Notes: generated from the sequence alone by a model not told the origin. A DNA stretch of 64,000 nt from Streptomyces gilvus (GCF_022513565.1 NZ_JAKWBE010000030.1:1-64000); one strand, 5' to 3'; shown: positions 26,165 to 35,774, counted from the first letter of the stretch. Numbers and translations are program-made.

Positions 26165-28429
26165 TTGTCCCCGCGAGATCGCAGCCTTGCCCGGCGCAGA
26201 CGCGCCGCTCTCGCCCTCACCTCCCTGGGGTCTCTGCTCGCCCTGGCCCTCCCGGGCCTCGCCACGGCCGCCCCCGCCGACCCTGGCCCCACGAAGATCA
26301 CCGCCAAGCCCCGCAGCGGTGCCCTGCCGGCATCCATGACGCCCGCCCGCCGCACGGCTCTGCTGAAGACCGCCCAGTCCTCGGCGGTCGACACAGCTCG
26401 GCACATAGGCCTCGGCGCCAAGGAGAAGCTCGTCGTCAAGGACGTCATCAAGGACGCCGACGGCACCACGCACACCCGTTACGAGCGCACCTATGCCGGC
26501 CTGCCCGTCCTCGGCGGCGATCTCGTCGTTCACGACAGCAGCGGTCGTACCACCGTCACCAAGGCGAGCCGGGCAGCCCTCGCCGTGCCCTCGCTCAGCC
26601 CGGGGATCCGTGCGGCCGTCGCCGCCGACAAGGCCGAGGCGGCTTCCCGGCGCGCCCGGGTCAAGGGCTCAAAAGTGGAGCGCAAGCCCCGCCTGGTGAT
26701 CTGGGCAGGCTCCGGAAAACCCGTCCTGGCCTGGGAAAGTGTCGTCGCGGGCATGCAACGGGACGGCACCCCGAGTGAGTTGCAGGTAGTCACCGACGCC
26801 ACGACCGGAAAACAGCTCCTGGTTGACGAGAAGGTCGACACCGGCACCGGCACCGGCCAGTTCGTCGGCACGGTCCCGCTGGGCACGACCCCGTCGGGAT
26901 CGACGTACCAGCTCATCGACCCCGACCGCGCGGGGCACAAGACCTACGACCTCAACCAGGGCACGTCGGGCACCGGCACCCTCTTCACGGACGACAACGA
27001 TGTCTGGGGCGACGGCCTGCCCTCGAACCGTCAGACCGCGGGCGTCGACGTGGCCTTCGGCGCCGCGGCCACCTGGGACTACTACAAGGAGACGTACGGC
27101 CGCAACGGCATCCGCAACGACGGGGTCGCCGCCTACAGCCGCGCCCACTACGGAAACAACTACGTCAACGCTTTCTGGCAGGACTCCTGCTTCTGCATGA
27201 CCTACGGCGACGGAGAGGGCAACAACCATCCGCTGACCGCCCTGGACGTCGCGGCCCACGAGATGAGCCACGGTGTCACCGCGGCCACCGCGGGCCTGAA
27301 CTACTCGGGCGAGTCCGGCGGCCTCAACGAGGCGACCTCCGACATCTTCGCCGCCGCCGTGGAGTTCTACGAGAACCTCCCGGCCGACCCTGGCGACTAC
27401 CTGGTCGGCGAGAAGATCGACATCAACGGGGACGGCAGCCCGCTGCGGTACATGGACAAGCCCTCCAAGGACGGTGCCTCGGCGGACAGTTGGAGCCCCT
27501 CCCTCGGCGGCCTCGACGTCCACTACTCCTCGGGTCCCGCCAACCACTTCTTCTACCTGCTCTCCGAGGGCAGCGGCGCCAAGACCGTCAACGGCGTCTC
27601 CTACGACAGCCCGACCTACGACGGTCAGCCCGTCACCGGCATCGGCATCCAGAACGCCGCCGCCATCTGGTACCGCGCCCTGACGACGTACATGACCTCG
27701 ACGACCGACTACGCCGGAGCCCGCACGGCCACGCTGTCCGCCGCCGCCGACCTCTTCGGCGCCTACAGCCCGACCTACCTCGCCGTCGCCGACGCCTGGG
27801 CGGCGATCAACGTCGGCAACCGCATCGCCCTCGGTGTCAACCTCGCCCCGATCGCCGACCAGACCAGCGGCATCGGCCAGGCGGTCAGCTTCCAGCTGGA
27901 CGCCTACACCACCAACACCGGAGCCACTCTGACCTATGAGGCCACCGGGCTGCCCGACGGCCTGAGCCTCAGCCCGAGCGGTCTCATCACCGGCACGCCG
28001 ACCACACTCGGCACCGGCGATGTCACCGTCAAGGTCACCGACAGCACGGGAGCGTCCGTCTCGAAGACCTTCAGCTGGCGGATCGCCTACGTCTACGCCA
28101 ACTCGACCCGCGTCGACATCCCGGACAACGGACCCGCCGTGGAGTCACCGGTGACCATCACCGGCCGCGACGGCAACGCCTCCGCGACCACCTCCGTGTA
28201 CGTCAACATCGTCCACACCTACCGTGGTGACCTGACCGTCGACCTGGTCGGCCCCAACGGCACCGTCTACTCCCTGCTCAACCGCAGCGGCGGCTCCGCC
28301 GACAACGTCGACCAGACCTTCACCGTCGACGCCTCCGCGCAGCCGCTCAACGGCACGTGGAAGCTGCGCGTGCAGGACCGGGCATCCATCGACGTCGGAT
28401 ACATCGCGCGCTGGCAACTGACACCCTGA
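26165..28429 (+). CDS. Secreted M4 (thermolysin-family) metalloprotease with P-domain
   Basis: The preproprotein is 754 residues from a TTG start at 26165, chosen because AAGGAGAA lies just upstream. It has a Sec signal (RRRRAALALTSLGSLLALAL to ATAAPA), an FTP/PepSY propeptide with TRYERTYAGLPVLGGDLVV, and an M4 catalytic domain with HEMSH (His365, His369) and ExxxD (Glu389). An Ig-like putative cell-adhesion domain (ATGLPDGLSLSPSGLITGTP) follows, then a proprotein-convertase P-domain (HTYRGDLTVDLVGPNGTVYS). It should be a zinc endopeptidase that degrades extracellular protein. It stands alone and ends at a strong terminator. Confidence 0.92.
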   Translation: MSPRDRSLARRRRAALALTSLGSLLALALPGLATAAPADPGPTKITAKPRSGALPASMTPARRTALLKTAQSSAVDTARHIGLGAKEKLVVKDVIKDADGTTHTRYERTYAGLPVLGGDLVVHDSSGRTTVTKASRAALAVPSLSPGIRAAVAADKAEAASRRARVKGSKVERKPRLVIWAGSGKPVLAWESVVAGMQRDGTPSELQVVTDATTGKQLLVDEKVDTGTGTGQFVGTVPLGTTPSGSTYQLIDPDRAGHKTYDLNQGTSGTGTLFTDDNDVWGDGLPSNRQTAGVDVAFGAAATWDYYKETYGRNGIRNDGVAAYSRAHYGNNYVNAFWQDSCFCMTYGDGEGNNHPLTALDVAAHEMSHGVTAATAGLNYSGESGGLNEATSDIFAAAVEFYENLPADPGDYLVGEKIDINGDGSPLRYMDKPSKDGASADSWSPSLGGLDVHYSSGPANHFFYLLSEGSGAKTVNGVSYDSPTYDGQPVTGIGIQNAAAIWYRALTTYMTSTTDYAGARTATLSAAADLFGAYSPTYLAVADAWAAINVGNRIALGVNLAPIADQTSGIGQAVSFQLDAYTTNTGATLTYEATGLPDGLSLSPSGLITGTPTTLGTGDVTVKVTDSTGASVSKTFSWRIAYVYANSTRVDIPDNGPAVESPVTITGRDGNASATTSVYVNIVHTYRGDLTVDLVGPNGTVYSLLNRSGGSADNVDQTFTVDASAQPLNGTWKLRVQDRASIDVGYIARWQLTP

Positions 28430-28466
28430 CACCTGACCCCTGACCCCTTGGCCCACGAACCACACA

Positions 28467-28498
28467 CCGCTGCCCGGACCCGCCGGTCCGGGCAGCGG
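28467..28498 (+). terminator. Strong hairpin after the metalloprotease gene
   Basis: A perfect 14-bp stem (CCGCTGCCCGGACC and its complement) encloses a 4-base loop, 38 bp after the protease stop. It can also serve the convergent gene at 28607. Confidence 0.8.
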
Positions 28499-28606
28499 CG
28501 CGGTGACATGTCTCCACCGCTCCGGGCCGGCGCGGCGGCAGCAGGATGCGTGGACGCCGACGGCAAGCTGGGCGCGGGGCAGGGGTGCGAACGCGAGGCG
28601 GCGGCG

Positions 28607-29248
28607 TCAGGCAGGCTGTTCTGCCTCCGCTACGCCCTTCGGGGCGGGCTCGGTGGCATCGGGGGTGGTGTAGAAGACCGAGCGGCCCTGCTTGGTGCGC
28701 TGCGCCTGGTTCTTGGCCACGAGCCCTTCGAGGGTGAGGCGCACGATCTTGGTCTTGATCTCCCGGTCCGGATGCCGTTGTTCGAGTTCGGTGGAGATCT
28801 CGGCGGCGGAGCGGGGCTCGCTCAGTCCGGACAGGTACTCGCGGACGAGGTCGACGAGCGTGGGCACGGCCCGCGGACCGGCCGATGAAGCGGTGGTGCT
28901 CCGCTTGCCGACCTGCCTGCCGGCCGGCGCGGCTGACTTGCCCGCTGACTTGTCGGTCCGCCTCTGCCTGCCCGAGCGCGATGCCGGCGCGGACGCCTTC
29001 TTGCGGGGCGCGGGCACTACTGTGCCCTCTTCGGGCTCCGGCTGTGGGGGCGCGCTGGGCAGACCGAGGGCGTTCCGGACGTTCACCAGGATGGTGTGAT
29101 CGTGCTGGAGAGCCGCCAACTGCGCCTGAAGTGCTTCGATTTCCTCGCGGACACGGTCCTGCTCCTTGAGGTTGCGCTCCAGGTCACTGGCTACCTGTGC
29201 TCCGTACTGTGCCGCCAACTCGGTCGTGACAGCGTTGGTTTCGGACAT
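28607..29248 (-). CDS. Coiled-coil plus winged-helix protein (putative regulator)
   Basis: 213 residues from the ATG at 29248, which follows AAGGAGTGAGG. Residues about 15-55 form a coiled coil (LKEQDRVREEIEALQAQLAA). A low-complexity basic linker rich in Lys, Ala, Pro and Ser follows (about 75-125). The C-terminal 80 residues look like a winged helix (VDLVREYLSGLSEPRSAAEI to IKTKIVRLTLEGLVAKNQ). No catalytic motif is present. It is probably a DNA-binding or nucleoid-associated regulator; the target is unknown. It is divergent from the SDR gene at 29505. Confidence 0.65.
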   Translation of the reverse strand: MSETNAVTTELAAQYGAQVASDLERNLKEQDRVREEIEALQAQLAALQHDHTILVNVRNALGLPSAPPQPEPEEGTVVPAPRKKASAPASRSGRQRRTDKSAGKSAAPAGRQVGKRSTTASSAGPRAVPTLVDLVREYLSGLSEPRSAAEISTELEQRHPDREIKTKIVRLTLEGLVAKNQAQRTKQGRSVFYTTPDATEPAPKGVAEAEQPA

Positions 29249-29504
29249 GGTCCTCACTCCTTCTCCCGGTTGCCTCGGCCGCCGATCGGCAGACGGGGGC
29301 ATGTGCGGTGTCGCATTCCTACGCGGCACAGCCTGATGACGCGTGATCTGCCGTGGTTGCTGCCGCACAGCTGTGTCGTGGCGATGGTACGGAAGGCATG
29401 AGCATTGTTCTCCATCACATGTCTGAAAGCCAACAGAGCGGAAGCACGGTCATCAGGACAGGTGAGCGGTGCTTGCCACGGGGCCAGTGGGTTACCCGGC
29501 CGGT

Positions 29505-30314
29505 ATGACTGACATACGACCCCTCGCCCTGATCACGGGCGCATCGAGCGGAATCGGCCTCGAGCTGGCACGCCAGTTCGCGGTGCACGACTACGACCTC
29601 GTCGTGAACGCCGAGGACGAACGACTGGAGTCCGCGGCGCGGGCTCTGCGGGAGACGGGCGCGGAGGTCCGCGCGGTGCGCGCCGATCTACGGGCCGCTG
29701 AGGGCCGGTACCTGCTGCTGGACGCGCTCGACGGGCTGACGGTCGACATCGTCGTCCTCAACGCGGGGGTCGGCCAGGGCGGCGCGTTCGTGGACACCGA
29801 CCTCGCCGACGACCAGGAGGTCATCGATCTCAACGTCACCGCCACCGTGCGGCTGGCCAAGCCACTGCTGCGGGCCATGGTGAAGCGCGGTGCGGGTCGG
29901 ATCGCGTTCACCTCGTCCGTCGCGTCGACGATGCCCGGTGCCTTCCAGCCGGTGTACAACGCGTCCAAGTCCTTCGTGCAGTCCTTCGCCCAGGCGCTGG
30001 CGGAGGAGGTGAAGGACACCGGGGTGACGGTCACCTCGTTCATGCCGGGCCCGACGGACACGGACTTCTTCCGCAGGGCGGACATGGAGGACGACACCCG
30101 GATCGGCACCATGAAGAAGGACGATCCCGCCACGGTGGCCGAGCAGGCGTTCGAGGCGATCGTGAAGGGCGAGAAGAAGACCGTGGCCGGCTCGCTGAAG
30201 ACGAAGGCGCAGGAGCTGGCGGGGAAGGTGCTGCCCGACGGGGTCAAGGCCGCGGCGCACCGGCGGATGGCGGAACCGGGAACCGGCGAGGACCCCGAGC
30301 AGCCGACGCAATGA
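29505..30314 (+). CDS. Short-chain dehydrogenase/reductase
   Basis: 269 residues from the ATG at 29505. The classical SDR features are the cofactor motif TGASSGIG (11-18), NAG in VVLNAGVGQGG, the catalytic serine in FTSSVAS, and YNASK. The C-terminal extension (VKGEKKTVAGSLKTKAQELA) is typical of the DltE-like or oxidative-stress-linked group in actinobacteria. The substrate is unknown. It converges on the P450 gene. Confidence 0.88.
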   Translation: MTDIRPLALITGASSGIGLELARQFAVHDYDLVVNAEDERLESAARALRETGAEVRAVRADLRAAEGRYLLLDALDGLTVDIVVLNAGVGQGGAFVDTDLADDQEVIDLNVTATVRLAKPLLRAMVKRGAGRIAFTSSVASTMPGAFQPVYNASKSFVQSFAQALAEEVKDTGVTVTSFMPGPTDTDFFRRADMEDDTRIGTMKKDDPATVAEQAFEAIVKGEKKTVAGSLKTKAQELAGKVLPDGVKAAAHRRMAEPGTGEDPEQPTQ

Positions 30315-30351
30315 CGTGAGGGCGGCCGTCGGCGCCCACGACCGGAGTGCG

Positions 30352-30388
30352 GACACCCCGGTCGCCGAGGCCCGCGGCGCGGGGTGTC
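30352..30388. terminator. Long-loop inverted repeat between the SDR and P450 genes
   Basis: GACACCCCG and CGGGGTGTC form a 9-bp stem across a 19-base GC-rich loop; the right arm runs into the P450 stop codon. It is a plausible but weak convergent terminator. Confidence 0.4.
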
Positions 30389-31724
30389 AGACGGTCGTCA
30401 GCGTACGCGCGCTCGGCACCCGCACGTCCCGTACGGCGAAGCCGCTGCGGACGCGCGCCGGGATGCGCCGTAGGGAGATCCTCAGGTCCTGGTCCGGGAC
30501 GGTGCATTCGAGGTCGGCCAGGCGGAGCGCCAGGGCTTCGAGCAGCCCGATGGCAAGGCCCTCCCCGGGGCAGCGATGACCTGTACGCGGCTCGCCACCG
30601 CCCTGCGGGATCAGTTCGTCACGCTCGACCGGGTGCTCGAGGAACCGCTCGGGGCGGAAGACGTACGGGTCCCCCCACAGCTTCTCGTCGTGGTTCTGCC
30701 CGAAGACGTCGAGCAGCACCATTGCGCCGGCCGGCACCGAGACGTCCCGCCAGGACAGGTCACGGAGGGCGAGGCCGCCGAGGAAGGGCACGAACGGGTA
30801 GAAGCGACGGACCTCGTGCACGAACGCGGCGGTGTAGGCGGTGTCGCCGCCGCGCAGCCGTTCGCGCTGGTTGGGCTGCAGATGCAGCGCGTGCGCCGTG
30901 TAGGCGACGAACCAGCAGACGGCGACGGTGGGCCGGATGACGTTCAGCAGCTCGACGGCGGCCGTGTGCGGATGGAGAAGCTCGCCGTCGGCCTCACGGT
31001 GCTCGCACACCGCGGCGAGCACCGACCCGTCCGGGGCGGCGACCCTGCCGGAGCGCACGTCGTCGACGAGTCGGACGAAACGCTGTTCCTGACGGCTCCG
31101 TGCCCGCCTCGCGCGCCAGTGCCGTGGCCCCGCGGTGGCGAAGCCGTCAACCATGGCGACCAGGTCGCGCGCGAGATTCCGTAGGTCTTCCGGGGTGCCC
31201 TCGTCGAGCGGAACGCCTGCCCAGCGGCACACGCCGCGCGTGAGCACCACGCTCGCGGCGTCGAACAGCACGGTCTGTCCGGCCTCGCTCCATTCACGAA
31301 CCGCCTCGTCCCACGCGGCGGTCACATGTTCGACAAGGCCGGCGATCCGGTCGGGGTGCAGCAGCGGCAGGAAGAGTTCCTTACGGGCCCGGTGGGCGCC
31401 GCCGTCGAGGGTGTGGACGGCGTCATGGCCGAACAAGGTGCTCAGCACGGGCTCCGGCAGCGCACCGTCGCGGCGCACGTTGTCCTCGTCGTAGAAGAAC
31501 CGCACCGCTTCAGGTCCTCGTACGACAAGCGCGGGTTTGCCCATGACCCGGGTGCGGGTCACACCGTCGGGGCGGTCGCGCAGCAGGCCGGGCAGCCACG
31601 TGTAGCCCTTGGCGAGAGCGGGCAGCGAACGGTCGATCAAGGGTGAGGTCGGCATCTCCATGACGGCCGGGTGCCCATGCCCGGGGCCGGGACACGTGTC
31701 GCTGATCAAGATTCGTAGGCGCAT
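30387..31724 (-). CDS. CYP152-type cytochrome P450 (fatty-acid peroxygenase family)
   Basis: The 445-residue P450 has ExxR at 304-307 and the heme loop PQGGGEPRTGHRCPGE with Cys385. Its I-helix reads LLNVIRPTVAVCWF: Arg264-Pro265 replaces the usual acid-alcohol pair. That change and the GGG-x-x-x-x-GHRCPGE loop mark the CYP152 peroxygenases (SP-alpha, BS-beta, OleT), which use hydrogen peroxide to hydroxylate or decarboxylate fatty acids without redox partners. The ATG at 31724 has an excellent AAAGGAGGG site, so a short N-terminal extension before MEMPTSP is probably real. It is 34 bp after the GH89 gene on the same strand, so it is probably the last cistron of the glycosidase operon. Confidence 0.88.
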   Translation of the reverse strand: MRLRILISDTCPGPGHGHPAVMEMPTSPLIDRSLPALAKGYTWLPGLLRDRPDGVTRTRVMGKPALVVRGPEAVRFFYDEDNVRRDGALPEPVLSTLFGHDAVHTLDGGAHRARKELFLPLLHPDRIAGLVEHVTAAWDEAVREWSEAGQTVLFDAASVVLTRGVCRWAGVPLDEGTPEDLRNLARDLVAMVDGFATAGPRHWRARRARSRQEQRFVRLVDDVRSGRVAAPDGSVLAAVCEHREADGELLHPHTAAVELLNVIRPTVAVCWFVAYTAHALHLQPNQRERLRGGDTAYTAAFVHEVRRFYPFVPFLGGLALRDLSWRDVSVPAGAMVLLDVFGQNHDEKLWGDPYVFRPERFLEHPVERDELIPQGGGEPRTGHRCPGEGLAIGLLEALALRLADLECTVPDQDLRISLRRIPARVRSGFAVRDVRVPSARTLTTV

Positions 31725-31758
31725 GCAGGAACCCTCCTTTCCTCCCTGGTTGTTGGGT

Positions 31759-34700
31759 TCAGGTCACCCTGAAGCCGTCGAAGGTGGCCATGCCTCGTGT
31801 GCCGGTCCAGCCGTTGGCAGCGGTCATGAAGACCCCGATGTCCTGTGCGGCGGCCACACCTGAAGGCGTGGCGGTGCCCACCGTCGTCCAGGTGACGCCG
31901 TCGGTGCTGGCCTCCCCGCGGTACGAGGTGCCGGACCTGGTCAGCCGCAGGCGCACCGGCGCGGTGAAGGAGCCCGACAGCTCGATCGAGTCGAAACGGC
32001 CGTCGCCGTCGGCGTCCCAGCTCAGCGCGCACCCGTTGGACGGCGTGACCGCCAGGTTCACATAACCCGCGCTGCCCTGAACAGCCAGGTCGTTGCGGAC
32101 GACGAGACCCGCCCGTGCCCAGCCCCCGGTCGGATCCTGAGCCGTGACCGTGACCTCGGCGACGGTCTCGTCGAGACAGGCGCCCGCCCGGTACACGGCT
32201 CCGAACTCGTTGGTGGCGCCCCACAGGTCCGCCCCGGCGCCCTCGACGGCGATCTCGTCGCCGTACTGGCCGAACACCGCGTCGTTGTAGGAGACCGTGC
32301 GGTACGGCTCCTCGACCCCGGTCGCGGCCGGCAGCCGTACCGGCGCCACCGCCTTCCCGCCGCCCGCGTACACCGCAGCCGTGACGACCCGGGCGACCAG
32401 CTCCGCGGGCTCGCCCGCCAGAGAGATCTCGAAGCGGGCGGCGAACGTGCCGCCGGACGCCACCGAGGGCGTGCGCACCGGATCGAGCGGCTTCGCCGTC
32501 ATGCCCTCGGGGACGGTGACGGAGAGGGTCACATCGCGTGCCGCCGTGAACCCGTTCCGGTTGGTGAAGGTGACCGTCACCGTCGCGGGCCTGCCCTCGG
32601 CCACCGCCGCCCGGTCGGCCGCCGCGGCGAGGGCCGCCTGATGGGGAGTGACGGCGAGCAGGTCGCGCACGCGGCGGGCCAGGACGTACGGGGAGCCGTG
32701 CGGTTCGGTCGGGTGGGTCTCGTGCGCGTGCGCCCAGCGGTCCTCCAGGGCGAACCAGTCGATCGTCGCCGGGTCCTTTCCCTTGGCGAGCGCGTCGAAG
32801 TACGTCTTCCAGCGGGTGCGGTACAGGCCGCCGACCAGCCCTGACCACTCCCGGTTCGCATAGTCGTGCAGACCCTCGTCGCTGCTGGCGCGTCCGCCCC
32901 AGGTGGTGAGGAGGGAGCGGACGTCGTACTCCAGGCGGTCCTTCTCGGCGCGGTCGGCGCCCCAGGAGCGCGCGTCGGCGAGCCAGCGGCCGAGCAGGTG
33001 CGGACCGGAGGTGGCCAGCAGGTCGTCGAGGAGGGCCATCCAGTCCAGCCAGGTCCTGGTCAATCTGCCGAAAAGGGCTTCGTCCCCCGCATCGTGCGCT
33101 GCTTTGATCTGCGGCAGCAGCACCCGGCTGCGGTTGGACAGGACCTGGCGGGCCACGTCGGCGACGTCGTAGCGGTAGGCCGAGCTGTTCCGCAACTCCG
33201 GGCGTACGGCGAGGAGTTCGGTGAGGGCGGTGTCGAAGGCCGTGGTGTCGTACCGGTCCTTCTCCGGGCCCCAGGCGGCGGCCTTGTTCGCGGTCAGGCT
33301 CGGGCGGGCGCCGAACAGGCCGTCGGGGGCCTCGCTCCAGGAGTCCGCGCGGGACATGTTGTACGCGGTGTCGCGGATCGTCCGCCAGGCGGCGGCCGCG
33401 TGCCGGTCCGGGCCGCCGTACCGGGAGAGGGCGTACGCGGCGAACCAGTCGTCCAGGTCGATGGTGCCGGGCGTCCAGGCGAGGTCGGTCAACAGAGCCA
33501 GGGCGGGTGCGTTGTTGTCGGCGGCCTCCGGCATCGCCGCGATACCGGCGAGTGAACTGCCCTGCTTGTCGCGCCACTTGGGGTACTGCCCCACCCAGTC
33601 CGGGGCGTTGGCGCCGATCGGGGTGTGCCCGCCGAAGTTCCAGATGCTGCCGAAGGCGTACGGGGTGCCGCCCCAGTCGCCCTCCCGGTCGGTGACGGTG
33701 GTGTAGCGGTCCGACAGGCCGTCCACGATCAGCATGCGGCTCTTGTCGACGCCGTCGAGCAGCGCCCTGGACGGGTTGGTCTGCCAGCCGAGAATCGCCC
33801 ACACGGCCCCCGGGTGCGCCTTCTGCAGCGCCGCCTCGACGGCCTTCGCTGCCTCGCTCACCGGCACGTCACCGGGGTTCCCGCCTTCGTGCAGCAGGTC
33901 CATCTTGTACATCGTGCTGTCACCGAACCGCTCCGTCTGGGCCCGGTAGAAGGCGGCGGCCACGTCGCGGAAGGCCGCGGTGCGGGGGTCGAGCCAGTCG
34001 GGGCGTTTGAAGGCGCCCCAGGTGCCCTGCGCCACCACCGCCGCGTCCCCGCCGTGCCGGGCGGGGAAGTCGTCCGGCACGGTGCCGTAGTAGCCCGGCA
34101 GGACCGGCGTCATGCCCAGGTCGCGGATCCGGTCGACGATCTTCTCGGCGAGCGCGGCCCGCCGTTCGATGAGCTGGCGGGAGACCGGTCCGCCGAAGCC
34201 GGACATGTTCTGCAACAGCCACCAGGGCTGGTGGGCGGGGGCCGGGATCCAGGCACGCAGCGCCGCGTCGGAGTAGCCGAAGCGGCGGAAGGTGTCGTAG
34301 TACACCGCGTCGCCGCCGATGTAGACGAGGACCCGGTTGACTCCGTGCAGGGCCAGCACGTCCAGCTCGTGCTGCCAGGCGTCCCAGGTGCGGTAGGCGC
34401 CGGTGTAGCCCTCGTTGGTGTCGTTGAAGGCGAAGCGGTGCGGCACGTTGGCCGCTCCGGTGATCTCCTCTGCGGGCGCGGGGAGGGTGCGCGGCAGGTT
34501 CAGCTGCTCGCCGGTCCAGGAGACGGAGGCGTGCGCCGTCCGCCGCAGGTAGGTGTGCAGGCCTGCGAGCAATACCCCGGTACTGGTGCCCTCCACGGTG
34601 ATGTGTCCGGCCCGGCCGGTGACCCGGAAGCGGTCGGTGTCGTCGGCGACGGCCCGCAGGGTGATCTGCCGGTGGTGGTCGGGCAGCAGACGCTTCAGCG

Positions 34701-34857
34701 CGGCTGCGGCGGGAGCGATGTCGAACAGGGCGCCGCCGGCCGCGTACGCGCCTTGCGGTCGGGCCAGCAGCGCGGCGCCGCCCAACGCGACCGCGCCCGT
34801 GAGGACTCGTCTGCGGGTGACACCCGTGATGCCGAGGTCGCCTCGGTTGGTGGGCAT
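31759..34857 (-). CDS. Secreted alpha-N-acetylglucosaminidase, GH89
   Basis: About 1032 residues. A TAT signal (TRRRVLTGAVALGGAALL) is followed by the GH89 N-terminal domain and barrel (PHRFAFNDTNEGYTGAYRTW, WWLLQNMSGFGGP). The likely catalytic glutamates lie in DLLHEGGNP and GIAAMPEAADNN. An Ig-like NEW3-type domain follows (PATVTVTFTNRNGFTAARD), then a C-terminal jelly-roll-like module (about 830-1032). The enzyme removes alpha-linked GlcNAc, as found in some mucins and heparan-type glycans. The ATG at 34857 has GGAAGG eight bases upstream and is preferred to the ATG at 34863. It lies 20 bp after the coupled module gene. Confidence 0.92.
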   Translation of the reverse strand: MPTNRGDLGITGVTRRRVLTGAVALGGAALLARPQGAYAAGGALFDIAPAAAALKRLLPDHHRQITLRAVADDTDRFRVTGRAGHITVEGTSTGVLLAGLHTYLRRTAHASVSWTGEQLNLPRTLPAPAEEITGAANVPHRFAFNDTNEGYTGAYRTWDAWQHELDVLALHGVNRVLVYIGGDAVYYDTFRRFGYSDAALRAWIPAPAHQPWWLLQNMSGFGGPVSRQLIERRAALAEKIVDRIRDLGMTPVLPGYYGTVPDDFPARHGGDAAVVAQGTWGAFKRPDWLDPRTAAFRDVAAAFYRAQTERFGDSTMYKMDLLHEGGNPGDVPVSEAAKAVEAALQKAHPGAVWAILGWQTNPSRALLDGVDKSRMLIVDGLSDRYTTVTDREGDWGGTPYAFGSIWNFGGHTPIGANAPDWVGQYPKWRDKQGSSLAGIAAMPEAADNNAPALALLTDLAWTPGTIDLDDWFAAYALSRYGGPDRHAAAAWRTIRDTAYNMSRADSWSEAPDGLFGARPSLTANKAAAWGPEKDRYDTTAFDTALTELLAVRPELRNSSAYRYDVADVARQVLSNRSRVLLPQIKAAHDAGDEALFGRLTRTWLDWMALLDDLLATSGPHLLGRWLADARSWGADRAEKDRLEYDVRSLLTTWGGRASSDEGLHDYANREWSGLVGGLYRTRWKTYFDALAKGKDPATIDWFALEDRWAHAHETHPTEPHGSPYVLARRVRDLLAVTPHQAALAAAADRAAVAEGRPATVTVTFTNRNGFTAARDVTLSVTVPEGMTAKPLDPVRTPSVASGGTFAARFEISLAGEPAELVARVVTAAVYAGGGKAVAPVRLPAATGVEEPYRTVSYNDAVFGQYGDEIAVEGAGADLWGATNEFGAVYRAGACLDETVAEVTVTAQDPTGGWARAGLVVRNDLAVQGSAGYVNLAVTPSNGCALSWDADGDGRFDSIELSGSFTAPVRLRLTRSGTSYRGEASTDGVTWTTVGTATPSGVAAAQDIGVFMTAANGWTGTRGMATFDGFRVT

Positions 34858-34877
34858 GAACATCCTTCCGGCAGGGC

Positions 34878-35774
34878 TCAGTTGACCGTCATGGCGAAGA
34901 TGTGCAGGGCGGGGACGCCCGACTGGAGGCCGTCGCTGACCTTGGGCAGGACCAGGGAGCGCAGCTCCTTGCCGGCCGCGAGGTCGACGCCGAAGGTGAA
35001 CAGGCTGACGGGGGTGTCGTCCCGGCCGGTGGCGATGTGGCGGTAGGGGACCACCACCGCGGCGGAGGAGTTCGCCCCGTACCAGTCCTGGACGGCGACG
35101 GAGAAGGGCTGTTCGGTGCCGTCGGCGTAGACGACCTTGCCGTCGCCCCTGCCTTCTCCCCAGGTGCTGGTGCCGAGAAAGGACAGGCGGGAACCGGCGC
35201 CGGACAGCAGTACTGTCTGGCCGGCACTGACGACGTTGTCGAGGTTGCCGGGCGCGGTGTGAGGCCAGGTGAAGGTCACACCGTCGTACGTGACCTCGGC
35301 GCCCGGCGTGAGTCCCACCGACGCCAGCGCCTCGGCGGACAGGCTGGAATGTGAGCCGTCGATGTCGGCGACGGTGAGCGCTTCGTCGGAGGCGATCCCC
35401 GCGTTGTCGAAGGCTCCGGACAGCGAGCGGTACGGCAGCAGGACTGAGGACGTCGCGCGCGTGCAGTCGGAGCCGTGGCGGTGCACGTCGAACAGGGCGT
35501 GCGCGGTGAACACGATCCGGCCTTCCGCGTCGTCGGCCAGCCGGGTCCGCCGGGTGCGGGTCACCGACCGGCCGGGCGCGAGGCCGCCCAGGTGGTCCGG
35601 TTCCCCCGTGTCGTTCACGGCGAGATAGAGCACGGTGCCGCGCAGCGCGATCCGGGTGGTGTTGGTGAGCGTGGCGGTCAGGGTTACGGCCTTGCCCGGC
35701 TCGGGGGCGGCCGGGGTGACGGTGAGCGAGACGGGCGGCGGGAGGAAGTCCTCCTCGGGGCGGTAGGCGGTCAC
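34878..35774 (-). CDS. Signal-less NEW3/NPCBM-like beta-sandwich protein
   Basis: The 298-residue protein has an N-terminal Ig-like NEW3-type domain (VSLTVTPAAPEPGKAVTLT, about 14-120) and a C-terminal NPCBM-like region (ALASVGLTPGAEVTYDGVTF, SFLGTSTWGEGRGDGKVVY). Such domains usually hang from glycosidases and bind carbohydrate. There is no signal peptide and no catalytic domain. Its GTG start at 35774 overlaps the upstream stop as GTGA, with GGAGGA just before. Unless exported by piggy-back or another route it would stay inside the cell, which is odd for this fold. Confidence 0.7.
   Translation of the reverse strand: MTAYRPEEDFLPPPVSLTVTPAAPEPGKAVTLTATLTNTTRIALRGTVLYLAVNDTGEPDHLGGLAPGRSVTRTRRTRLADDAEGRIVFTAHALFDVHRHGSDCTRATSSVLLPYRSLSGAFDNAGIASDEALTVADIDGSHSSLSAEALASVGLTPGAEVTYDGVTFTWPHTAPGNLDNVVSAGQTVLLSGAGSRLSFLGTSTWGEGRGDGKVVYADGTEQPFSVAVQDWYGANSSAAVVVPYRHIATGRDDTPVSLFTFGVDLAAGKELRSLVLPKVSDGLQSGVPALHIFAMTVN

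Noticed and set aside
29473..29496. Leaderless promoter for the SDR at 29505 (TTGCCA and GTTACC)
   Set aside because: The spacing between the boxes is only 12 bp, too short for a normal promoter.
31659..31661. P450 start at the internal ATG (MEMPTSP)
   Set aside because: It lacks a ribosome site, whereas the ATG at 31724 has a near-perfect one.
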